From: Pseudaeromonas aegiceratis
GTDB taxonomy: Bacteria; Pseudomonadota; Gammaproteobacteria; Enterobacterales; Aeromonadaceae
DNA length: 64,000 bases
Reading direction: 5' to 3'
NCBI RefSeq assembly: GCF_046254905.1
Contig: NZ_CP158016.1
Coordinates: forward strand, 3,534,001 to 3,598,000
Position 1 is the first letter of the stretch. Every line of letters starts with the position of its first letter. Under the pieces are notes generated by a model. That model was given only the letters and a program-made list of their open reading frames with translations, was not told the origin of the DNA and ran no database searches. This document shows, piece by piece, positions 40,181 to 49,158 of the stretch. Made by a program: the position numbers and the translations under genes.

Positions 40181-40665
40181 GCCGGCACCCGCGCCAGCAC
40201 GGCGATGAAGCGCGCCCCTTCGTCACCGGCCAGGGCGGCATGAGCCATGCCCGGCGACAGCAGGTGCCTGTCCCCCGGCTGCAAGCGGAACGACGCCAGC
40301 TGGCCGCCGGCATCTTGCACCGACACCGTCAGGCTCCCCTCCAGCAGGTAGTAGATCTCCTCGCTGTCCGTGTGCCGGTGCCAGCCGATGCTGGCCCCCG
40401 GCGGCAAGCGGCTGTCGATCACTCCGTCGAGGGTCGAGCGCAGACACCCCTCCGCCGCCAGTCCCTGCTCGCAGGCCACCCAGATGCAGGGGTTCTCCCC
40501 CCGCCCCTGCTGCCAGCCGTCGGCGGCCGGATTGCCATGGGCGGGGCGATAGCAGACATGGGGCAGATCCTGCGCCCGGGTCACGGGCCCCACCTCGCCG
40601 GCCGGCCTTGGCCGGTCGTGGAATGCCGCGGCGTCGAGCCAGTGGATATCCGGCTCAGGGCACAT
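40177..40665 (-). CDS. cupin-domain protein
   Basis: A 162-residue protein. The cupin motif 1 lies in GWHRHTDSEEIYYLLEGSLTV (metal ligands His, His, Glu) and motif 2 in LQPGDRHLLSPGMAHAAL. The first ~60 residues have no recognised domain. The ATG at 40665 overlaps the last codons of the aldo/keto reductase gene, so the two are coupled. It could bind a sugar or act as an isomerase, or sense the operon's substrate. Confidence 0.78.
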   Translation of the reverse strand: MCPEPDIHWLDAAAFHDRPRPAGEVGPVTRAQDLPHVCYRPAHGNPAADGWQQGRGENPCIWVACEQGLAAEGCLRSTLDGVIDSRLPPGASIGWHRHTDSEEIYYLLEGSLTVSVQDAGGQLASFRLQPGDRHLLSPGMAHAALAGDEGARFIAVLARVPA

Positions 40666-41554
40666 CGTAACCCAGGGCCGCCTTGCGGATGCGGAACCAC
40701 TGCTGGCGATCCAACTGCAGACCATCAGCCTGCAGGGCGCTGGCGATCCGCTCCCGCCGACCGGAGCCTATGATGGGCAGCGGCTGGCTGGGCAGCCGCA
40801 TCACCCAGGCGTACACCACCTGTTCCAGGGTCTGGGCCCCCACCTCCTGACGCACCCGCTCCAGCTCTTCGCGCAGGTGATGGCAGCTGTGATCGGTCAG
40901 CAGGCGACCGCCCCCCAGGCAGGACCAGGCCATGGGCCGGATGTGCAACTGCTGCAGCTGATCCAATGTGCCGTCCAGGGTGGGTTCCTGGTGCAGCGGC
41001 GAGATCTCCACCTGGTTGGTCACCAGGGGGAAGGGCAGCCGGGATTGCAGCAGGGCGAACTGACCGGGAGTGAAGTTGGAGACCCCGGCATGGCGGATCT
41101 TGCCCGCCTGGCGCAGGGCGATGAAGGCCTCGGCCACCTCGTCGGCGTCCATCAAGGGGTCGGGTCTGTGGATCAGCAACAGGTCCAGGTAATCAGTGCC
41201 CAGGCGCTGCAAGGAGCGCTCGGCGCTGGCAATGATGTGCTCCCGGCTGGTGATGTAGTGGTTAAGCTGGTGGGCCGGATCCGCTGTCAGGGCGATGCCG
41301 CACTTGCTGACGATCTCCAGGCGCTGACGCAGTTCGGGAGCGAGCCTGAGCCCCTCACCGAAGGCCACCTCGCACTGGTAGCCGCCGTAGATATCGGCGT
41401 GATCCACCGTGGTGATACCCAAATCCAGATGAAAGTGCAGCAGATCCCGCCGCTGGGCCGGGTTCAGCCCCCACTCCATCAGGCGCCAGTAGCCCATGAT
41501 GAAACGGGAAAACTCGGGCCCTTCCGGGTGCAACTTGATACGTGATACGGACAT
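40655..41554 (-). CDS. aldo/keto reductase, YdhF-like
   Basis: A 299-residue NADPH-dependent reductase. Catalytic residues appear in TTVDHADIYGGYQCE (Asp and Tyr), IVSKCGIAL (Lys) and LLLIHRPDPLMDADE (His); GVSNFTPGQFALLQ and LPIIGSGRRERI are further hallmarks. It closely follows the YdhF branch of the family. First in the operon with the cupin and Gfo/Idh/MocA genes, which suggests a small carbohydrate or polyol pathway; substrate unknown. Confidence 0.85.
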   Translation of the reverse strand: MSVSRIKLHPEGPEFSRFIMGYWRLMEWGLNPAQRRDLLHFHLDLGITTVDHADIYGGYQCEVAFGEGLRLAPELRQRLEIVSKCGIALTADPAHQLNHYITSREHIIASAERSLQRLGTDYLDLLLIHRPDPLMDADEVAEAFIALRQAGKIRHAGVSNFTPGQFALLQSRLPFPLVTNQVEISPLHQEPTLDGTLDQLQQLHIRPMAWSCLGGGRLLTDHSCHHLREELERVRQEVGAQTLEQVVYAWVMRLPSQPLPIIGSGRRERIASALQADGLQLDRQQWFRIRKAALGYDVP

Positions 41555-41662
41555 GGTGTGCTCCTCGCAGTATGAGGCCTCATCTTGGCCAAGGCCCCTG
41601 AGTCAGGCAATAATAGCGGCTCACAAGATTCGCACTTTGGTACGACCCCTCAGGATTACGAA

Positions 41663-42070
41663 ATGAAAGGTTTTGCCGAGCGGCTGCAACAATTGATGGG
41701 CGAGGAGAGCGTCAGCGCCTTCGCCCGCAAGGTCGGCCTCTCCGAGTCCCTGATCCGCAAATACCTCAAGGGCGCCGAGCCGGGCTTTGCCAAGGCCAAC
41801 CAGATCGCACTCAGGGCCAACTGCTCCCTGGAATGGCTGGCCACCGGTTGTGGCTACCTCTACCGCCGGGCCGAGGTGGTGGACCGGGAGGCCCTGGAGG
41901 CCGCCGACCGCCTCACCGCCGAGCACCTGGGGCGTGCACCGCTCTGGCAGGGGGCGGATCTCACCACCCTGCTGGCCTACTACCAGTTTCTGCGCAGCCA
42001 CAAGAAGGAGGACGGCTTCTTCGATCTGGCCCTGGCCCGCCAGTTTGGCAAGCACCTGGACGAGGCCTGA
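41663..42070 (+). CDS. XRE-type helix-turn-helix protein
   Basis: A 135-residue protein with an N-terminal HTH: MKGFAERLQQLMGEESVSAFARKVGLSESLIRKYLKGAEPGFAKANQIALRANCSLEWLATG, a phage-repressor-like arrangement. The remainder has no recognised domain. The ATG at 41663 with AGGA eight bases upstream is preferred to a TTG at 41585. It may be a domesticated prophage regulator, although no other phage genes are nearby. Confidence 0.75.
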   Translation: MKGFAERLQQLMGEESVSAFARKVGLSESLIRKYLKGAEPGFAKANQIALRANCSLEWLATGCGYLYRRAEVVDREALEAADRLTAEHLGRAPLWQGADLTTLLAYYQFLRSHKKEDGFFDLALARQFGKHLDEA

Positions 42071-42132
42071 CTGGCCAAGCGTCCCCCGGCTGGTTAAGGT
42101 AGGCCCCCACGAACACAGGAAGACAACGCATC

Positions 42133-42531
42133 ATGTCCCATATCGACAAACTGGCCCTGCTGCAGGTGCAGGACAACCGCCTGCTGATGGTCCGCAGCCA
42201 GGGTAAAACCCTGTTCTACCTGCCCGGCGGCAAGCGCGAGGCCGGCGAGAGCGACACCCAGGCCCTGTGCCGGGAGATAGCCGAGGAGCTGGCGGTGACC
42301 CTGGAGCCCGACTCCCTGCAGCATCAGGTCACCCTGAGCGCCCAGGCAGACGGCAAGCCCGCCGGCACCCTGGTGCGCCTCACCTGCTATGCCGGCCACT
42401 ATGCCGGCACGCCGCAACCGGCCGCCGAGATCGCCGAGCTGGCCTGGCTGGGACTGGCCGACCGGGCCCGCTGCTCCGCCGCCGCCCTGCTGGTGCTGGA
42501 CTGGCTGGCGCAGCAGGGCCTGCTGCGCTGA
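42133..42531 (+). CDS. NUDIX hydrolase
   Basis: A 132-residue pyrophosphohydrolase. The Nudix box is GGKREAGESDTQALCREIAEELAV, matching Gx5Ex7REUxEExGU except that the last Gly is Ala. Substrate cannot be assigned; mutated nucleotides, ADP-ribose or other nucleoside diphosphates are typical. AGGAAG lies upstream of the ATG. It stands alone between the HTH gene and a hydrolase gene. Confidence 0.85.
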   Translation: MSHIDKLALLQVQDNRLLMVRSQGKTLFYLPGGKREAGESDTQALCREIAEELAVTLEPDSLQHQVTLSAQADGKPAGTLVRLTCYAGHYAGTPQPAAEIAELAWLGLADRARCSAAALLVLDWLAQQGLLR

Positions 42532-42613
42532 GCCATCCTCAGCAACACAGATGAGAATGGTTTTTGACAAGCCGACCGGCGGGACACTACCTTCAACCCG
42601 AGGTGAGTCGTCC

Positions 42614-42635
42614 TCCCTGCCGGTGGGTGCCGGCA
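42614..42635 (+). promoter_or_regulatory. 8-bp-stem hairpin before the dienelactone hydrolase gene
   Basis: CCTGCCGG-TGGGTG-CCGGCAGG ends 14 bases before the GGAGG ribosome site. It could be a terminator remnant of the NUDIX gene or affect translation. Confidence 0.35.
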
Positions 42636-42659
42636 GGCCATCGCCCGTCGGAGGATCCC

Positions 42660-43418
42660 ATGCGTCTGCTGTCCCTCGCCCTGGCGGCCGCCCTGTTGCT
42701 GGCCTGCCGCCCCGGTCTGGCCGCCGGCCAGACCGTCCGCTACCTCATCGATAACCAGCCCTTCGAGGGCTACTACCAGGCCCCCCATCCCCACGCCCCC
42801 TTGCTGGTGCTGGTGCATGACTGGGACGGCCTCACCGACTACGAACGGCAACGGGCCGACATGCTGGCTCAGCTGGGTTACCGGGTGTTCGCCCTGGATC
42901 TGTTCGGTGAAGGCATACGCCCCACCGCCGAGGCCGACAAGCGCCGTCTCACCGGCGCCCTGTATGCCGACCGCACCCTGTTGCGCCACCGTCTGCAGGC
43001 CGGCGTCGCGGCAGCCGAGGCCCAGGGCGACAGTCCGACACCCCGGGTGTTGCTGGGCTACTGCTTCGGCGGCGCCGCCGTGCTGGAGGCCGCCCGCAGC
43101 GGCCTGCCGGCCCAAGGCTTTGTCAGCTTCCACGGGGGGCTCGCCACCCCGCCCGGACAGGATTACCGCCAGACCCGCGGCAGCGTGCTGGTGTTCCACG
43201 GCTCGGCAGACGACGCCGTGCCGCTGACCGACTTTGCCGAGCTGGCGAGCCGGCTGGAGCAGGCCGGCGTGCCCCACGAGATGACGACCTACAGCGGCGC
43301 GCCCCACGCCTTCAGCGTGTTCGGCTCCCCCCGCTACCACGCCGAGGCAGACAGAAAATCCTGGCAACGCTTCACCGCCTACCTGCAAGAAACCCTGCCG
43401 CTGAGCGCCGTGCGATGA
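42660..43418 (+). CDS. dienelactone hydrolase family protein, exported
   Basis: A 252-residue alpha/beta hydrolase. The nucleophile Cys is in LLGYCFGGAAVL, the Asp in FHGSADDAVPL and the His in YSGAPHAFSVFG. The N terminus MRLLSLALAAALLLACRPGLAAGQ is a signal peptide; LLACR gives a possible lipobox, but A-x-A cleavage after GLAA is also plausible. The natural ester substrate is unknown. GGAGG lies five bases before the ATG. Confidence 0.85.
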   Translation: MRLLSLALAAALLLACRPGLAAGQTVRYLIDNQPFEGYYQAPHPHAPLLVLVHDWDGLTDYERQRADMLAQLGYRVFALDLFGEGIRPTAEADKRRLTGALYADRTLLRHRLQAGVAAAEAQGDSPTPRVLLGYCFGGAAVLEAARSGLPAQGFVSFHGGLATPPGQDYRQTRGSVLVFHGSADDAVPLTDFAELASRLEQAGVPHEMTTYSGAPHAFSVFGSPRYHAEADRKSWQRFTAYLQETLPLSAVR

Positions 43419-43552
43419 GGTGCCCCCTGCGCCTCCATCCCCCGACTCCCCCTCCCCGGTGCTAGTGCCGGGCGAGCCCAGGCGCTAGAGTGGCGGTAAC
43501 GCCAACCGGGCCAGCAAGGGCCCGCGAGTAGGCTCACACGTAGGAGAGTGCC

Positions 43553-45280
43553 ATGGTGCCTTTGGGTCATTATCTGGATGAGACGGGACAATCCTGTTTC
43601 CGGGTGTTTGCGCCGGATGCGGCGCAACTGGATCTGCTGCTGGAAGGGAACGACCAGCCCCTGCCGATGGAGAAGCACGCCAACGGCTACTGGACCCTGC
43701 GCCTGCCGCAACTGGCCGAGGGTAGCCGCTACCGCTACCGGGTCAACGGCACCCCCTACCCGGATCCGGCCTCCCGGGCCCAACCCGACGGGGTGCACGG
43801 CCCCTCGGCGGTGACCTATCCCCCCAGCGTGGAACGCAGCGGCTGGACCGGCATCGCCATCGACGACGCCATCATCTATGAACTGCACCTGGGCACCTTC
43901 ACCCCCGAGGGCACCCTGGCCGCCGCCACGGACAAGCTGCCGCACCTCAAAGACCTGGGCATCACCGTCATCGAACTGCTGCCCGTCGCCGCCTTCCCCG
44001 GCCAGCGCAACTGGGGCTACGACGGCACCTACCAGTTCGCCCTGCAGTCCAGCTACGGCAGCTACGGCGATCTCAAGACCTTCATCGAGACGGCCCACGG
44101 CCTGGGCATGGCGGTGATCCTGGACGTGGTCTACAACCACTTCGGCCCGGAGGGCAACTACAGCGCCGCCTTCGCCCCCTACACCAAGGCCGCCGACACC
44201 CCCTGGGGCGACGCCATCAACTTCGACCGCGGCCACAGCGAGGGCATCCGCGCCTTCTACCTGGCCAACACCCGCTACTGGTTGCAGGAGATCGGCTTCG
44301 ACGGCTTCCGCATGGATGCCGTCTCCCTGATCTTCGACGACTCACCGCGCCATATCCTCAAGGAAATCACGGATCTGGCCCGGGAGATCGGTCAGGCGGA
44401 GCAGCGCCAGGTGCTGATGATCGCCGAACACCTGCGCAACGAAACCCAGGTCACCGCCGCTGACGGCCTGGGCTATCACAGCCAGTGGAACGACGATCTC
44501 AACTACGCCCTGTTCGCCTACCTCACCGGCGAGCAAGGCAAGAACTACTCCAACTTCGGCAGCTTCGCCGACATCGAGAAGGCGCTGCGGGACAGCTTCG
44601 TGCTGGACGGCACCCGCTGGCACCAGTTCTACAACCGGCTGTACGGCACCGACGGCCGGAGCACAGCCGCCACCGAGCACGTGATGCACATCCAGGATCA
44701 CGATCAGGTGGGCAACCGGCTGCACGGCGACCGCATGATCGCCAGCTACGGCGCCGACAAGGCCCTGCTAGCCATCACCGCCGTGCTGGCCAGCCCCTAT
44801 GTACCCATGCTGTTCATGGGCGAGGAGTACGGCGAGACCGCCCCCTTCCTGTTCTTTGAGGACTTTGGCGATGCCCACCTCATCGAGGCGGTGCGCCGCG
44901 GGCGCAAGGAAGAGTTCGCCTTCGGCGGCGCCGAGCCGCGGGATGCCCACGATCCATCGGCCTTCCTCGACTCCAAGCTGGACTGGTCACGGCTGGCCGG
45001 TGCCGAAGGCCAGCGCATCCTGCACTACTACCGTCAGCTGCTGGCGCTCAAACGCAGCGGCGAGCTGGGGCCGCGGGACAAGGCCCGCTGCCGCATCCAG
45101 GCCGACGAGGAACGGCGCCTGCTGCTCATCGAGACCGACAGCCTGCAGACCTGGCTCAACTTTGCCGACCGGGCCCGCCCCCTGCCGGCCGACGCCCGAG
45201 GCCGCCTGATCCTGAGCAGCCAGCCCCTGGCCAGCCCCGCCACCCTGCCGCCCTTTGCCGCCGCCCTCTATCGGCGCTAA
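43553..45280 (+). CDS. treZ: malto-oligosyltrehalose trehalohydrolase
   Basis: A 575-residue GH13 enzyme that releases trehalose from maltooligosyl-trehalose. The N-terminal E-set domain (CFRVFAPDAAQLDLLLEG) is followed by the (beta/alpha)8 barrel: VVYNHFGPEG, nucleophile Asp255 in GFRMDAV, acid Glu292 in LMIAEHLRNE, and Asp384 in QDHDQVGNR. TreZ usually works with TreY, but no treY or treS gene is in this window. AGGAGA lies six bases before the ATG. Confidence 0.85.
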   Translation: MVPLGHYLDETGQSCFRVFAPDAAQLDLLLEGNDQPLPMEKHANGYWTLRLPQLAEGSRYRYRVNGTPYPDPASRAQPDGVHGPSAVTYPPSVERSGWTGIAIDDAIIYELHLGTFTPEGTLAAATDKLPHLKDLGITVIELLPVAAFPGQRNWGYDGTYQFALQSSYGSYGDLKTFIETAHGLGMAVILDVVYNHFGPEGNYSAAFAPYTKAADTPWGDAINFDRGHSEGIRAFYLANTRYWLQEIGFDGFRMDAVSLIFDDSPRHILKEITDLAREIGQAEQRQVLMIAEHLRNETQVTAADGLGYHSQWNDDLNYALFAYLTGEQGKNYSNFGSFADIEKALRDSFVLDGTRWHQFYNRLYGTDGRSTAATEHVMHIQDHDQVGNRLHGDRMIASYGADKALLAITAVLASPYVPMLFMGEEYGETAPFLFFEDFGDAHLIEAVRRGRKEEFAFGGAEPRDAHDPSAFLDSKLDWSRLAGAEGQRILHYYRQLLALKRSGELGPRDKARCRIQADEERRLLLIETDSLQTWLNFADRARPLPADARGRLILSSQPLASPATLPPFAAALYRR

Positions 45281-45297
45281 CCCGAGCTTATCTTGCT

Positions 45298-45338
45298 GCG
45301 CCGGCGGCCTAAACCAGGCTCAACCGGCGCTTTTTTTT
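45298..45338 (+). terminator. rho-independent terminator after treZ
   Basis: Outer stem GCGCCGG/CCGGCGC with an inner GGCCT/AGGCT, followed by eight T. Confidence 0.85.
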
Positions 45339-45452
45339 GCCCACGCCCTCAGCTATCCGCTTGATTTTTAGCGGCTTGCCCACGAATGAACGCCGCGACG
45401 GCCCTTGGAAGATTCTGCTGAAAATATAGACAAAATCGCCATGTTCTCCGGC

Positions 45453-45468
45453 TGTGACTCCTGTCACT
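45453..45468 (+). promoter_or_regulatory. CRP site upstream of ytfQ
   Basis: TGTGACTCCTGTCACT matches TGTGA-N6-TCACA with one mismatch at the end. It lies about 130 bases before ytfQ, a normal location for activation by cAMP-CRP. Confidence 0.6.
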
Positions 45469-45504
45469 ACCCCATAAGAGTCCAACCGCCATCCTGTGTG
45501 TCGA

Positions 45505-45518
45505 TGAAAGCGCTTGCA
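45505..45518 (+). promoter_or_regulatory. LacI/GalR-family operator upstream of ytfQ
   Basis: TGAAAGCGCTTGCA fits the TGNAANCGNTTNCA consensus of LacI/GalR/PurR operators. No LacI-family gene is in this window, so the repressor is encoded elsewhere. Confidence 0.65.
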
Positions 45519-45599
45519 GCGACCTTCACCGGGCCCGGCCCGCTTGCCAGGGGAGCCTGTTGTCCCCCACCCCATGAGACAACCAGGGAGTCAAATACC

Positions 45600-46544
45600 A
45601 TGCGATGCAAACCCAGCATACTGGCGTGCCTGCTGGCCGCCACCTTCGGCCTCAGCGCCACCGCCCAGGCCATGACAGTCGGCTTCTCCCAGATAGGATC
45701 CGAGAGCGGCTGGCGCACCTCGGAAACCGAGTCCATCAAGGCCGAGGCTCAGCAGCGCGGCATCGAGCTGAAGTTCTCCGATGCCCAGCAGAAGCAGGAG
45801 AACCAGATCAAGGCCCTGCGCTCCTTCATCGCCCAGGGGGTAGACGCCATCCTGCTGGCGCCCGTGGTGGAAACCGGTTGGGATCAGGTGCTCAAGGAAG
45901 CCAAGGACGCGGGTATCCCGGTGGTGCTGGTGGATCGCGGGGTCAAGGTGAAGGATGAGAGCCTCTATCTGACCAAGGTGGCCTCGGACTTCGTGGAAGA
46001 GGGCCGTCTGGCGGGTAGCTGGCTGGCCGCCGAGACCAGCGGCAAGTGCGATCTGGTGGAACTGCAGGGCACCGTCGGCTCCAGCGCCGCCATCGACCGC
46101 AAGACCGGCTTCGGCCAGGTGATGGATCTGTTCCCCCGCATGCATATTCTGCGCTCCCAGAGCGGTGACTTCACCCGCGCCGGCGGCAAGATGGTGATGG
46201 AGAGCTTCCTCAAGGCCGAGAACGGCGGCAAGGGGCTGTGCGCCGTCTACGCCCACAACGATGACATGGCCCTGGGTGCCATCCAGGCCATCAAGGAGGC
46301 CGGCCTCAAGCCGGGCAAGGATCTGAAGGTGATCTCCATCGACGCCGTGCCGGACATCTTCAAGGCCATGGCCGAAGGCGAGACCAACGCCACCATAGAG
46401 CTCTCCCCCAACCTGGGCGGCCCGGCCTTCGATGCCATCGACGCCGCCAAGGCCGGCAAGGAGGTGCCCAAGTGGATCAAGGTGCAGGGTCCGCTCTACC
46501 TGCCTGACACCGCCGCCGCCGAGTACCAGCGCCGCAGCAAGTAA
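45600..46544 (+). CDS. ytfQ: sugar ABC transporter substrate-binding protein, YtfQ-like
   Basis: A 314-residue periplasmic protein with signal MRCKPSILACLLAATFGLSATAQA. The type I periplasmic fold includes TVGFSQIGSESGWRTSETESIKAEAQQRG, LAPVVETGWDQVLKEAKDAGIPVVLVDRG and AVYAHNDDMALGAIQAIKEAG. Close resemblance to E. coli YtfQ, which binds galactofuranose. It leads a four-gene importer operon with ytfR, ytfT and yjfF, behind CRP-like and LacI-like sites. Confidence 0.9.
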   Translation: MRCKPSILACLLAATFGLSATAQAMTVGFSQIGSESGWRTSETESIKAEAQQRGIELKFSDAQQKQENQIKALRSFIAQGVDAILLAPVVETGWDQVLKEAKDAGIPVVLVDRGVKVKDESLYLTKVASDFVEEGRLAGSWLAAETSGKCDLVELQGTVGSSAAIDRKTGFGQVMDLFPRMHILRSQSGDFTRAGGKMVMESFLKAENGGKGLCAVYAHNDDMALGAIQAIKEAGLKPGKDLKVISIDAVPDIFKAMAEGETNATIELSPNLGGPAFDAIDAAKAGKEVPKWIKVQGPLYLPDTAAAEYQRRSK

Positions 46545-46593
46545 GCCTCAGGCGCCCGGCTTGCCGGGCGCCCCTGCTGACCAGGAGGTCTCC

Positions 46594-48096
46594 ATGCCCC
46601 CATCCGCCCTGCTTTCGCTGCGCGACATCGCCATCTCCTTTGGCGACTTCAAGGCGCTGCAGGCCATCCAGGCCGACTTTCACGCCGGTGAGATCCATGC
46701 CCTGCTCGGGGAGAATGGCGCCGGTAAATCCACCCTGATCAAGGTCATCACCGGGGTCTACCAGCCCGATGAGGGCCAGCTGTTTCTCGACGGCCAGGCT
46801 TACCGGGCCGGCGGCTCCGCCGAAGCCCAGGCCCTGGGCATCAGCACCGTCTACCAGGAGGTGAACCTGATCCCCACCCTGACGGTGGCGCAGAACCTCT
46901 CGTTGGGTCGTCAGCCCACCCGCTTCGGCCTGGTGCGCTGGGGCGCCGCCCAGCGGCAGGCCCGGGCCCTGCTCTCCCGCCTGGAGCTGGAGATCGACGT
47001 CAACCGCCCCCTGGGCTCCTATTCCATCGCCATCCAGCAACTGGTGGCCATCGCCCGGGCCCTGGCCCTGGATGCCAAGGTGCTGATCCTCGACGAACCC
47101 ACCGCCAGCCTGGACGGCCATGAGGTGGAAGTGCTGTTCGACCTGCTGCGCCAGCTGCGCGCCCAGGGCATGGCCATCGTCTTCGTCACCCACTTTCTCG
47201 ATCAGGTGTATGCCCTGTGCGACCGCATTACCGTGCTGCGCAACGGCCGCCTGGTCACCTCTGCGCCCATCGCCGAACTGCCCCGCCTCAAGCTGGTGGA
47301 GCAGATGCTGGGCCGGCAACTGGCCCCCAGCGACAGCCAGCCCCAGGACGCCGCCCGGCAGAGCGACAAGCAGCAACACCCCCTGCTGCTGGAGGTAGAT
47401 CGCCTGGGGCGCAAGCGCATGCTGGAACCCCTCAGCTTCAGCCTGCGCCAGGGGGAAACCCTGGGGCTGGCCGGCCTGCTGGGCTCGGGTCGCACCGAGA
47501 CGGTCAAGCTGCTGTTTGGCGCCGAGCGGGCGGACAGCGGCCAGCTGCGCCTCGCCGGCGCCCCCTGCACCATCCACAACCCGCGCCAGGCCATCCGCCA
47601 GGGGCTGGGTTTCTGCCCTGAGGATCGCAAGCGCGAGGGGCTGGTGCTGGAGCTGTCGGTGCGGGAGAACCTGATCCTGGCGCTGCAGGCCAAGCGCGGC
47701 TGGCGCAGGCCGATCCCCGAGGCCCAGCAGCAACAGCTGGCCGACGAGATGATCCGGGCCCTGGGCATCGCCACCCCGGATGCCGAGAAGCCGGTGGGGC
47801 AGCTCAGCGGCGGCAACCAGCAGAAGGTGATCCTGGGTCGCTGGCTCATCGCCCAGCCCAGGCTGCTGATCCTGGACGAGCCCACCCGGGGCATAGACGT
47901 GGGGGCCCACGCCGAGATCGTCGCCCTGATCCGCCGGCTGTGTGCCGAGGGCATGTCCCTGCTGGTGGTCTCCTCCGAACTGGATGAGGTGGTGGTGTTC
48001 AGCGACCGCATCATGGTGATGCGGGACCGCTTCAAGGCCGCCGAGTTGACCGCTCCCCTGCACCCCAACGACATCATCAAGGCCATCGCATCATGA
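46594..48096 (+). CDS. ytfR: sugar ABC transporter ATP-binding protein, YtfR-like
   Basis: A 500-residue ATPase with two ABC domains. The first has GENGAGKSTLIK, signature GSYSIAIQQLVAIARAL and LILDEPTASLDG. The second has a degenerate Walker A (GLLGSGRTETVK), signature GQLSGGNQQKV and LILDEPTRGIDVG, as usual for carbohydrate uptake (CUT2) transporters. AGGAGG precedes the ATG. It overlaps ytfT by four bases. Confidence 0.92.
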   Translation: MPPSALLSLRDIAISFGDFKALQAIQADFHAGEIHALLGENGAGKSTLIKVITGVYQPDEGQLFLDGQAYRAGGSAEAQALGISTVYQEVNLIPTLTVAQNLSLGRQPTRFGLVRWGAAQRQARALLSRLELEIDVNRPLGSYSIAIQQLVAIARALALDAKVLILDEPTASLDGHEVEVLFDLLRQLRAQGMAIVFVTHFLDQVYALCDRITVLRNGRLVTSAPIAELPRLKLVEQMLGRQLAPSDSQPQDAARQSDKQQHPLLLEVDRLGRKRMLEPLSFSLRQGETLGLAGLLGSGRTETVKLLFGAERADSGQLRLAGAPCTIHNPRQAIRQGLGFCPEDRKREGLVLELSVRENLILALQAKRGWRRPIPEAQQQQLADEMIRALGIATPDAEKPVGQLSGGNQQKVILGRWLIAQPRLLILDEPTRGIDVGAHAEIVALIRRLCAEGMSLLVVSSELDEVVVFSDRIMVMRDRFKAAELTAPLHPNDIIKAIAS

Positions 48097-49148
48097 CCCT
48101 ACCCCTCTCTCTCTCCCAGGCGCCCCAGCGACGCCGGGGCACCGGCGGCGGGACGCGCCAGCAGTGGTTGCTGCCGGTCACCGCCCTGGCCCTGATCTTC
48201 CTGGTCAACGCCCTGCTCTCCCCCAGCTTCTTCTCCTTGGGGGTGGTGGAGGGCCACCTGTACGGCAGCCTGGTGGACATACTGCACCGGGGCGCGCCCC
48301 TGGCGCTGCTGGCCATCGGCATGTCCATCGTCATCGGCACCGGCGGCATCGACCTGTCGGTGGGGGCCATCATCGCCATCTGCGGCAGCGTGATGGCGGT
48401 GCTGATCCAGCAGGATGTCTCCCCCCTGCTCACCACCCTGCTGACCCTGGGGGCCGGCCTGCTGTGCGGCCTGTGGAACGGTCTGCTGGTAGCGGTGCTG
48501 CGCATCCAGCCCATCGTCGCGACCCTGATCCTGATGGTGGCGGGCCGGGGCATCGCCCAGATGATCACCGGCGGCCAGATCGTCACCTTCCACAGTGAGG
48601 TGTTCGGCCAGCTGGGCAGCGGTTACCTCGTCATGCTGCCCATGCGGGTGATACTCACCGCCCTGGTGCTGGGGCTGCTCATCGCCCTGGTGCGCCGCTC
48701 GGCCCTCGGGCTCTTCATCGAGGCGGTGGGGGGCAACGCCGAGGCCAGCCGGCTGGCGGGCATCGACAGCCGGGGCATCCTCATCGGTGCCTACCTCATC
48801 TCCGGCCTGTGCTCCGCCTTCGCCGGCATGATCATCGCCGCCGACATCAGCGGCGCCGATGCCAACAACGCCGGGCTGTGGATGGAGATGGACGCCATCC
48901 TGGCGGTGGTGATCGGCGGTGCCTCGTTGGCAGGGGGCCGTTTCTATCTGGGACTGACCCTGCTGGGCACCCTGGTGATCCAGAGCCTGACCACCTCCAT
49001 CCTGGTGAGCGGCCTGCCCGCCCAGTACAACCTGCTGGTGAAGGCCCTGGTCATACTGGTGTTCCTGCTGATCCAGTCCCGCCCGGTGAAGCAGCGGCTG
49101 CTGGGCTGGCTGCAGCGCCGCCGCCCGTCCCCCAGCGACAAGTCATAA
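48093..49148 (+). CDS. ytfT: sugar ABC transporter permease, YtfT-like
   Basis: A 351-residue membrane permease of the BPD_transp_2 (CUT2) family with about ten helices. LLAIGMSIVIGTGGIDLSVGAIIAICGSV is the family hallmark, and FIEAVGGNAEASRLAGIDSRGILIGAYLISGL is the EAA-like cytoplasmic loop contacting the ATPase. The cytoplasmic N terminus (RRRGTGGGTRQQW) is basic. Translation is coupled to ytfR by ATGA overlap. It pairs with YjfF to form the channel. Confidence 0.92.
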   Translation: MTLPLSLSQAPQRRRGTGGGTRQQWLLPVTALALIFLVNALLSPSFFSLGVVEGHLYGSLVDILHRGAPLALLAIGMSIVIGTGGIDLSVGAIIAICGSVMAVLIQQDVSPLLTTLLTLGAGLLCGLWNGLLVAVLRIQPIVATLILMVAGRGIAQMITGGQIVTFHSEVFGQLGSGYLVMLPMRVILTALVLGLLIALVRRSALGLFIEAVGGNAEASRLAGIDSRGILIGAYLISGLCSAFAGMIIAADISGADANNAGLWMEMDAILAVVIGGASLAGGRFYLGLTLLGTLVIQSLTTSILVSGLPAQYNLLVKALVILVFLLIQSRPVKQRLLGWLQRRRPSPSDKS

Positions 49149-49158
49149 GGAGGCCGAC

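Noticed and set aside
41663..42070. Prophage
   Set aside because: One HTH gene of repressor type, but no structural, lysis or integrase genes around it.
46477..48063. Minus-strand open frame of 528 codons
   Set aside because: Antisense to ytfR.
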